Shown here: positions 30,305 through 35,182 of the stretch, in pieces
Position numbering within the stretch: position 1 is the first letter of the stretch
How the letters are laid out: every line of letters starts with the position of its first letter
Source of the DNA: Planctomycetota bacterium
GTDB taxonomy: Bacteria; Planctomycetota; UBA1135; GCA-002748355
Direction: 5' to 3'
NCBI GenBank assembly: GCA_027021385.1
Contig: JALUUL010000059.1
Location: 1-35,182, forward strand
DNA: 35,182 nucleotides
Notes under the pieces: generated by a model
The model's database searches: none
Seen by the model: only the letters and a program-made list of their open reading frames with translations
Told to the model about the DNA's origin: nothing
Position numbers and translations under genes: made by a program

Positions 30305-32715
30305 AGGGTCTTTCCGGGAAGGGATGGAGAATTCGGGATCCCGAGATCGAACTCGAGGTGTTTGGAAGTCCCGAAGGGGAGGGGCGGCATGACGAGGAGC
30401 CCCGAGGTCGACAGGAGGAGCTTCCCGTCGAAGCCCGGCAGCGAGAGGGCGCCGGTCGCCGCCGAGATCAGGACGACGGCGAAGCCGGAAACCCGTCCTT
30501 CGAGGCCGAAACGGACCTTCGTTCCCCGACTTCCCGATCCGAGGAGGGTCATCGAGGCCGGAGCCGCGGCGCCCTCGATCCTGAGGTCGTCGATCAGGGC
30601 TTCGACGAGGGAGGGGCTGAGGTCCTGGGCATGGAACCGGAAGCGGAGGTTCCCCCGGGGGCTCAGGCCGTCGAGAGGGATCGAGACCCTCGTCCAGCGG
30701 AAGGTGCCCCGATTCAGACTATAGATCGTTTTCCAGCTGGTTCCCCCGTCCGTGCTGGCGTCGACCCGGAAAGGATCCCCGGGGTTGACTGATTCGGAGT
30801 ACCAGAGCCAGAACGAGAGGGTCGGAGCCGCGACGTGGCTCAGATCGAGGACAGGACTCAAAAGCTCCGTGTAGCCGTTGTCGACGTCGTAGCTGCCGAC
30901 GCTCGAGCCCGCCCGGCCGTCCGTCACCCAGCAGAGAGTTCCCGTGGCGCTGTGGTCGGAGCCCGGCTGGTAGGTCTTTCCCAGGTAGGAGGTGGCCTGA
31001 GGCGGCATCCTGACGAATCGGCCCGTCGTCGCGGTGTCGCGCGTCGAACGGACGAAGCCCCGGTCGCTCTCGAAGTCGTCCGAGACGAGGGTCGTCGCGG
31101 GGACGAAGAGGACGCTGCGGCGGAGAGTTTCCCGTTGTCCTCCGGAGGTCATCCCGATCTCGAAGTGAGCCGTGGGGGCCGTGAAATTCCCGGGCACGAG
31201 GAAGGTCAAGGGGGTCGCGGCGTTCGTCGCGCTGCCGAACTTCGGGATCGAGGGGATAGAAGTCCCTCCTCGGGTCACGGTGATTCCGGGAGTCAGGGAT
31301 TTGAGATTCAAGACGGCCGTGCCGGAGGCGAGGGCCCCGTCGTTGGCGAGGGTCAAGACGACCCGCCCCTGCTCTCCGGGCTCGATCTTTCCGTTCCCGT
31401 TCGAGGGACTCCCCTCGAGAATGGAGACCCCCCGGATTCCCAGGACGGGGCCGGCGGCCTTGGCGAAGGCCCGGAACATCGCCTGGTGCCTCGAGGAGAT
31501 CGCGACCTGTCGGGCCGGGTTCGGCCAGAAGTAGCCCTCGCTGGCTCTGCCGAGTTCCGGGGTGAAGGCGAACATCTTGTAGGCGGCATGGTAGTGGTCG
31601 AGGGCCGTCCCGGCCGCGGTGTAGAGGATAAGGGAGGCCGCTCCCGCCCGGATCCCGTTCTTCGCGGTAGCGGCCTTTTCGATCTTCGCGTAATCGGCGG
31701 CGTTGACGGGGTTTGCGCGCTTGTAACCCCAAGGGCGGAGAAGGATGTCGGAATAGGTGTGTGAGGAACACCCCAGTGTGAACTTGCGTGTCTTGATGAA
31801 GGCGTTGAGGGCGAAGGTCTCGGGCTCGGAGAGGGCCTTCGTCCCCCTGTAGACGTTGCTCGAGGGGTTTCGGCTGTTGCCTCCGTAGGGAGCCGACCAG
31901 CCAGTGGGCCAGTTCCGGTTGAGATCGACTCCGTAGCTTCCGCCCGTGTTGCGCCTGCGGTTCTTCCTCCACATTCCGCCGCCGTTGGGGCGGATGCTCC
32001 GGTTGTATTCGTATCCGTCGGGGTTCAGGACGGGGACGAAGAACATCTCGCGGTTGTCGACGAGGAAGGTGGCCTCGGGATCCTTCCCGTAGTTGTCGAG
32101 GAGCCAGTCCATGAAGACCAGGGTCGTCGTGATCGAAAGGGGTTCTCGGGCGTGGTGGAGGGAATCGAAGAGCACTTCGGGTTCGTTCTCGTCGATCTGC
32201 ACGTTGTCGGAGATCTTGACCATCCAGATCGGACGGCCCTGGATCGATTTGCCGATCGAAACCTTCGCCGCGCAGATCTTGGGGTGAGTCTTGGCCATCG
32301 TGTCGAGGATGGCCGTGACCTGGGCCAGGGTGTAATGCCCTCCCATGGCCCCCTTCCCGACGGCCGGCGTCAGCGTCTGCGGGAAGGAGAACTTCGCCAG
32401 GCGCCGGGCCGTGCTCTCCTCCAGGTTCCGCTCGAGGACGACGAAGGAGAGTCCCGCTTTCCGCATTCGGGCCTGGTCCTCCGCGTCCGCGAGGACCTCG
32501 ACCCGTTTGACCGGGAGTTCGAGGGTCGAGCATCCCGCGAGGTCGAGGTCGAGGGACCGGATGATCTCGAGAGTCCGGGCGTCCCGAACGAGGATCCCGC
32601 AGAGATCGTGCGCCGGCGGGGTCGCGGGACGGGAGAGGGGAGGCGGCTGGACCGGATTCCCCTGGAAGGTGGGCGTACAGATGAGGAGCAGCGAAAAGGC
32701 GTGAAGGACCGACAT
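30229..32715 (-). CDS. Exported M14-family zinc carboxypeptidase with C-terminal beta domains
   Basis: The 828-residue product has a signal peptide (about 1-18), a propeptide-like region (about 35-115), and an M14 catalytic domain (about 125-460). Zinc ligands are His188 and Glu191 in LHHARE and His319 in CSSHTYSD. The substrate-binding GVDLNRNW is at 262-269 and catalytic Glu387 is in FTPELG. The later part carries a CARDB-like beta segment (GSPSNGNGKIEPGEQGRVVL), a jelly-roll-like domain (about 590-730, LSFWLWYSES, FRVDASTDGGTSWKT) and a C-terminal tail with IPNSPSLPGKTLYLQQLLI, like the Cys-rich paralogues. It should cleave C-terminal residues of peptides outside the cell. The start ATG 32715 follows GGAG by nine bases. 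It is divergent from the ZU5-like lipoprotein. Confidence 0.92.
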   Translation of the reverse strand: MSVLHAFSLLLICTPTFQGNPVQPPPLSRPATPPAHDLCGILVRDARTLEIIRSLDLDLAGCSTLELPVKRVEVLADAEDQARMRKAGLSFVVLERNLEESTARRLAKFSFPQTLTPAVGKGAMGGHYTLAQVTAILDTMAKTHPKICAAKVSIGKSIQGRPIWMVKISDNVQIDENEPEVLFDSLHHAREPLSITTTLVFMDWLLDNYGKDPEATFLVDNREMFFVPVLNPDGYEYNRSIRPNGGGMWRKNRRRNTGGSYGVDLNRNWPTGWSAPYGGNSRNPSSNVYRGTKALSEPETFALNAFIKTRKFTLGCSSHTYSDILLRPWGYKRANPVNAADYAKIEKAATAKNGIRAGAASLILYTAAGTALDHYHAAYKMFAFTPELGRASEGYFWPNPARQVAISSRHQAMFRAFAKAAGPVLGIRGVSILEGSPSNGNGKIEPGEQGRVVLTLANDGALASGTAVLNLKSLTPGITVTRGGTSIPSIPKFGSATNAATPLTFLVPGNFTAPTAHFEIGMTSGGQRETLRRSVLFVPATTLVSDDFESDRGFVRSTRDTATTGRFVRMPPQATSYLGKTYQPGSDHSATGTLCWVTDGRAGSSVGSYDVDNGYTELLSPVLDLSHVAAPTLSFWLWYSESVNPGDPFRVDASTDGGTSWKTIYSLNRGTFRWTRVSIPLDGLSPRGNLRFRFHAQDLSPSLVEALIDDLRIEGAAAPASMTLLGSGSRGTKVRFGLEGRVSGFAVVLISAATGALSLPGFDGKLLLSTSGLLVMPPLPFGTSKHLEFDLGIPNSPSLPGKTLYLQQLLIGGPVRPRFGNRAMLRFR

Positions 32716-32882
32716 CGTGGAGGACTCCGGGCCGGGGGGTTCGGGGGACTTCGAAGAAGAGGGAAGTGCCGACTCCGGGAGAAGTCGACGATCGGACCCT
32801 CCTAGTATAGTGTCTCCGTCAGGTTTCCGGTTCTCCATGCCCGGGGAAGGGGAAACCGTCCCGGATCGAACGGCTCCCCCCG
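32716..32882. promoter_or_regulatory. Divergent promoter region of the M14 and ZU5-like lipoprotein genes
   Basis: This 167-base gap between two divergent genes has an AT-richer core, CTAGTATAGTGTC, near 32805-32817. It reads TATAGT on the plus strand and TATACT on the minus strand, each five of six matches to a -10. No convincing -35 stands at the right distance on either strand. It also has a short CTTCGAAG palindrome near 32753. Confidence 0.3.
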
Positions 32883-35009
32883 ATGCGACGGATACTCGGA
32901 ACAGGCATCACCGCCTTGGTCGGACTTCTCGGGCTCCCTCTCCAGGGTTGCGGCGGCGGGGGGGGAGGACCCAGGGTCGCGGGGGCCGCGGCCCGGAGCC
33001 TCGGACCCTCGGGAGGGACGATCCGAGGGCCGGCGGGGACCCGGCTCGAGGGTCTCGAGATCGTGGTCCCGAAAGGGGCCCTCGCGCGTTTCCACTCCTT
33101 CCGCCTGGAAGGGGCGGATCCGCCCGCGATGAAGGACGCCGCTCCGATCGGAGAGGCCTTCCGCTTGCGGGTGGTTCCGGATCCGGGACGGCTCGCTCTT
33201 CCGCTCGAGATCCGGGTCCGGGTCGCTCCCCCGCGATTCCGGAAGGCCGACGACGTGCTCCTCCTGCGTGAAACCCCGCTCGATCCCGGGGCTCCAGGTT
33301 CCGGGGCTTCCGTTTTCGTTCCCGAGAGGTCGAGCGGAGGCCTCGATGGACGGCGGCGTTTCTACCGCGCGACCTCGAGGCGCTTCGGGCTCTTCGTCCC
33401 GGTCGTGTCCCGCGTTCCGAGGCGGAGAACCGACGCCGCCGCCCTCACCGGACGGGGTCTGCTCCTCCTCCAACGGCTGGACGACGCGGCGATCCGGGAG
33501 GCCGCCGCGGTCTTCCGGGACGCGTTGTCGGCGGATCCCTTCGACGTTCCTTCCCGATTCCTTGCGGCCCTCTCCCGCCTCTGCCTCCTTCTGAACGACC
33601 GCCGGGACTCGGGTCCGGGCATCGACAGCCTCGGCGAGTGGATCTCCTCCTTCGGCTATCCTCTTCGAGACCGCTCCCTTCTCCGCCTCGCGGTCTCGGG
33701 TCGCTGGCCGGGTCGCTGGACGGTCCCACCGAAGGCGCCCCGGGCCGCTGCGAGTCTCGACTTCTTCCGGCGGAAGGTCCTTCCCGAACTCTCCGAGATC
33801 GATCGGATGTTCGCCGCGGTCGGGGAGGACCTCGAACTCCCCGTGCCCCTGGCGGGGGACTTCCGGGTCTTCGGCGTCCGGAGGGAGCTGGATACGGCCG
33901 ACCTCTTCGCCCTGAGGGCCGGCCTCCATATGCTCCGGGCGGTCGTTCTCTGGGCGGGGAGCTACGATTTCGAGGCGGATCCCCGGGACTTCGAGGCCCT
34001 CGGCCGCGACGGGGACCCGGAATCCTTCCTGAAGGTTCATCCACGCTTCGGAACGAGGCTGCGGGCGGCGGATCCCTCGGCCCTCCGGGAGACGATCGCC
34101 GCGCTGGGATTCGGGCTCGAAGCCTTCCGCGCCCTCAGGATGGAGCGGGACGACCAGAGGGACGATGTTCTCGTGATCCGTTCCTCGGTCTCCGAGGCCA
34201 AACGGGATTTCTGGCAGAACCTCCTCGCCTCCTCGATCGAGGCCCTGCAGGGGGACGGCGTCCTGACCTTGAGGTTCCGCGGGCAGCCCGGGACCCTCGC
34301 GGTCCGCCCGTCGGTCTTCTTCGATTCGGGTCGTTTCGTGCCCCGGAGCCTGGCTCCCCTTCTCCAGGCCTGGCTGCCGGTCGCCTCGGGGTCCTTCGAT
34401 CCGACCCTCGGCGGCCTCTTTCCGGGGCTCTTCCAGGACGAGGCGATCCGCCGTGCGGGTCTGGCGACGAAGGCGACCCTCGTCTCCGCCGACATCACGG
34501 TGGACGGGTCCTTCCTGGATTGGCCGACCGCGGCCGAGATCCTGAAGCCGGATGATTACCCGGGGGACGCGAGGGGGCAGGGCTTCCTCGCCGGAATCGA
34601 CGGGCGGCGGCTGTTCGCCGCGATTTCGAAGCGCGAGTTCTTCGTCCGCCTGGATCTCGAGGACGGTTCCCCGGGTTTCCGTCCGACCCAGGCGACCCTC
34701 TACCGGATCCTCGGGCACGATCTGGGACGCCGTCGGACGAAGAACGCATCCTTCGAGATACGGGTGGACACCTCGACCTCTCCGCCCGCCGCCGCTCTCT
34801 TCGTGTCGGGAGGACCGAAGATCCCCTGTTCTCTCGGCCTCGGCAAGAAGGGTTTCGAGGTCGGGGTGCCGCTGATCGCGATGCGGCAGTTCCTCGGAGT
34901 CGGCCGGACGCCGCGCCCCCGGATGCTCTCGTTCAAGATTCAGGCCTTCGATCGGAAGCGCGGGTTACGCGGCGGAGACGAGTCCAGACCCGTTGTACTG
35001 ACCTTCTGA
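32883..35009 (+). CDS. Lipoprotein with ZU5-like N-terminus and CBM9-like C-terminus
   Basis: The 708-residue product has a lipoprotein signal with lipobox LQGC (lipidated Cys23) and a glycine run. The next segment (about 40-130) resembles a ZU5-type beta domain (SLGPSGGTIRGPAGTRLEGL, then EIVVPKGAL). The middle (about 190-520) is helical, with a TPR-like start (AAAVFRDALSADPFDVPSRF) and no family I know. The C-terminal part (from about 537) opens with DITVDGSFLDWPTAAEI, the usual start of CBM9-like or DOMON-like carbohydrate/ligand modules, and ends in a beta-rich region. It is probably a cell-envelope protein interacting with glycans or other surface proteins; this is inference. No ribosome site is seen before ATG 32883. 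Confidence 0.75.
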   Translation: MRRILGTGITALVGLLGLPLQGCGGGGGGPRVAGAAARSLGPSGGTIRGPAGTRLEGLEIVVPKGALARFHSFRLEGADPPAMKDAAPIGEAFRLRVVPDPGRLALPLEIRVRVAPPRFRKADDVLLLRETPLDPGAPGSGASVFVPERSSGGLDGRRRFYRATSRRFGLFVPVVSRVPRRRTDAAALTGRGLLLLQRLDDAAIREAAAVFRDALSADPFDVPSRFLAALSRLCLLLNDRRDSGPGIDSLGEWISSFGYPLRDRSLLRLAVSGRWPGRWTVPPKAPRAAASLDFFRRKVLPELSEIDRMFAAVGEDLELPVPLAGDFRVFGVRRELDTADLFALRAGLHMLRAVVLWAGSYDFEADPRDFEALGRDGDPESFLKVHPRFGTRLRAADPSALRETIAALGFGLEAFRALRMERDDQRDDVLVIRSSVSEAKRDFWQNLLASSIEALQGDGVLTLRFRGQPGTLAVRPSVFFDSGRFVPRSLAPLLQAWLPVASGSFDPTLGGLFPGLFQDEAIRRAGLATKATLVSADITVDGSFLDWPTAAEILKPDDYPGDARGQGFLAGIDGRRLFAAISKREFFVRLDLEDGSPGFRPTQATLYRILGHDLGRRRTKNASFEIRVDTSTSPPAAALFVSGGPKIPCSLGLGKKGFEVGVPLIAMRQFLGVGRTPRPRMLSFKIQAFDRKRGLRGGDESRPVVLTF

Positions 35010-35017
35010 GGGGATCC

Positions 35018-35182
35018 ATGACCGATCCGGGGTCTTCCGCTTCGAGGAGTCTTGTGCTCCTTTCCTGGGCCGTCCTGGTCCTGGCGGGTCTCTTTCTCCA
35101 TGTTCCGCTCGAGGGCTGGGTGGAAGCTTCCCTCTCCCGCGGAACCCTGCCGGGTCCGAGGGTCGAGATTCGGGACCTTCGG
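35018..35182 (+). CDS. N-terminal fragment of a membrane-anchored protein, possibly AsmA-like
   Basis: The gene starts at ATG 35018, nine bases after the previous stop, with GAGGGG four bases upstream. The 55 visible residues have a short polar start, one membrane segment (about 12-29, LVLLSWAVLVLAGLFLHV) and an exported part ending RVEIRDLR. The layout (anchor, then xxVEIxDLR) resembles the start of AsmA/TamB-type envelope proteins. The gene runs off the right edge, so the family is only a guess. It is probably co-transcribed with the lipoprotein before it. Confidence 0.55.
   Translation, partial: MTDPGSSASRSLVLLSWAVLVLAGLFLHVPLEGWVEASLSRGTLPGPRVEIRDLR

Noticed and set aside
32805..32817. 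TATAGT/TATACT as a firm divergent promoter pair
   Set aside because: No -35 hexamer at the right distance on either strand, so only the region is listed with low confidence.
1..35182. CRISPR arrays, tRNA, rRNA, IS ends or attachment sites
   Set aside because: No regularly spaced repeats, cloverleaf-like sequence, transposase frame or flanking direct repeats were recognised on reading both strands.

Overview
The window is GC-rich bacterial chromosome, densely packed on both strands, with no rRNA, tRNA, IS element or CRISPR array that I can see. It suggests a free-living Gram-negative bacterium, most likely of the Planctomycetota. The grounds are several signal-peptide and lipobox proteins, a secreted M14 peptidase, a large FG-GAP lipoprotein, and a C-terminal beta-type tail of a kind I associate with Planctomycetota exported proteins (IPNxPSLxGxTxYxQ-like). 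A topoisomerase VI operon and the futalosine-pathway enzyme MqnA are compatible with this. The assignment is inference, not proof.

Left end (1-2.5 kb) looks accessory. It holds the tail of an unknown gene, a stand-alone DUF4268/PD-(D/E)XK-type protein, a two-gene unit (small C-terminally anchored protein plus XRE regulator with a membrane tail) behind a perfect palindrome, and an orphan phage/eCIS-type tail-tube gene. From 2.7 kb the gene content becomes housekeeping-like: a triple-parvulin exported isomerase, RecD2, bS21 (rpsU) and a RluA/RluD pseudouridine synthase. A minus-strand run follows (GT2 glycosyltransferase, DUF2304, polytopic membrane protein, a 39-residue membrane peptide), with a separate 73-residue Pro-rich protein beyond it.

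11.3-16.8 kb is the most coherent regulatory unit. A sensor kinase and NtrC-family sigma-54 activator sit between two candidate targets: a DUF2231-cupredoxin operon with His/Met-rich tails, and a divergent exported helical-repeat protein. Each target has a sigma-54 -24/-12 promoter match and a GTGAC-N7-G(T/C)CAC dyad about 60-75 bp upstream. I infer a local, possibly copper/metal-responsive, two-component regulon.

16.8-19.8 kb holds two paralogous Cys-rich exported proteins. 20.1-23.7 kb is a top6B-NUDIX-top6A operon, followed by mqnA. 24.7-35.2 kb carries a 1204-residue FG-GAP lipoprotein, a DUF72 protein coupled to a highly divergent DUF692/MNIO-like protein, a large exported M14 carboxypeptidase, a ZU5-like/CBM9-like lipoprotein, and the start of a membrane-anchored (perhaps AsmA-like) protein cut by the window edge.
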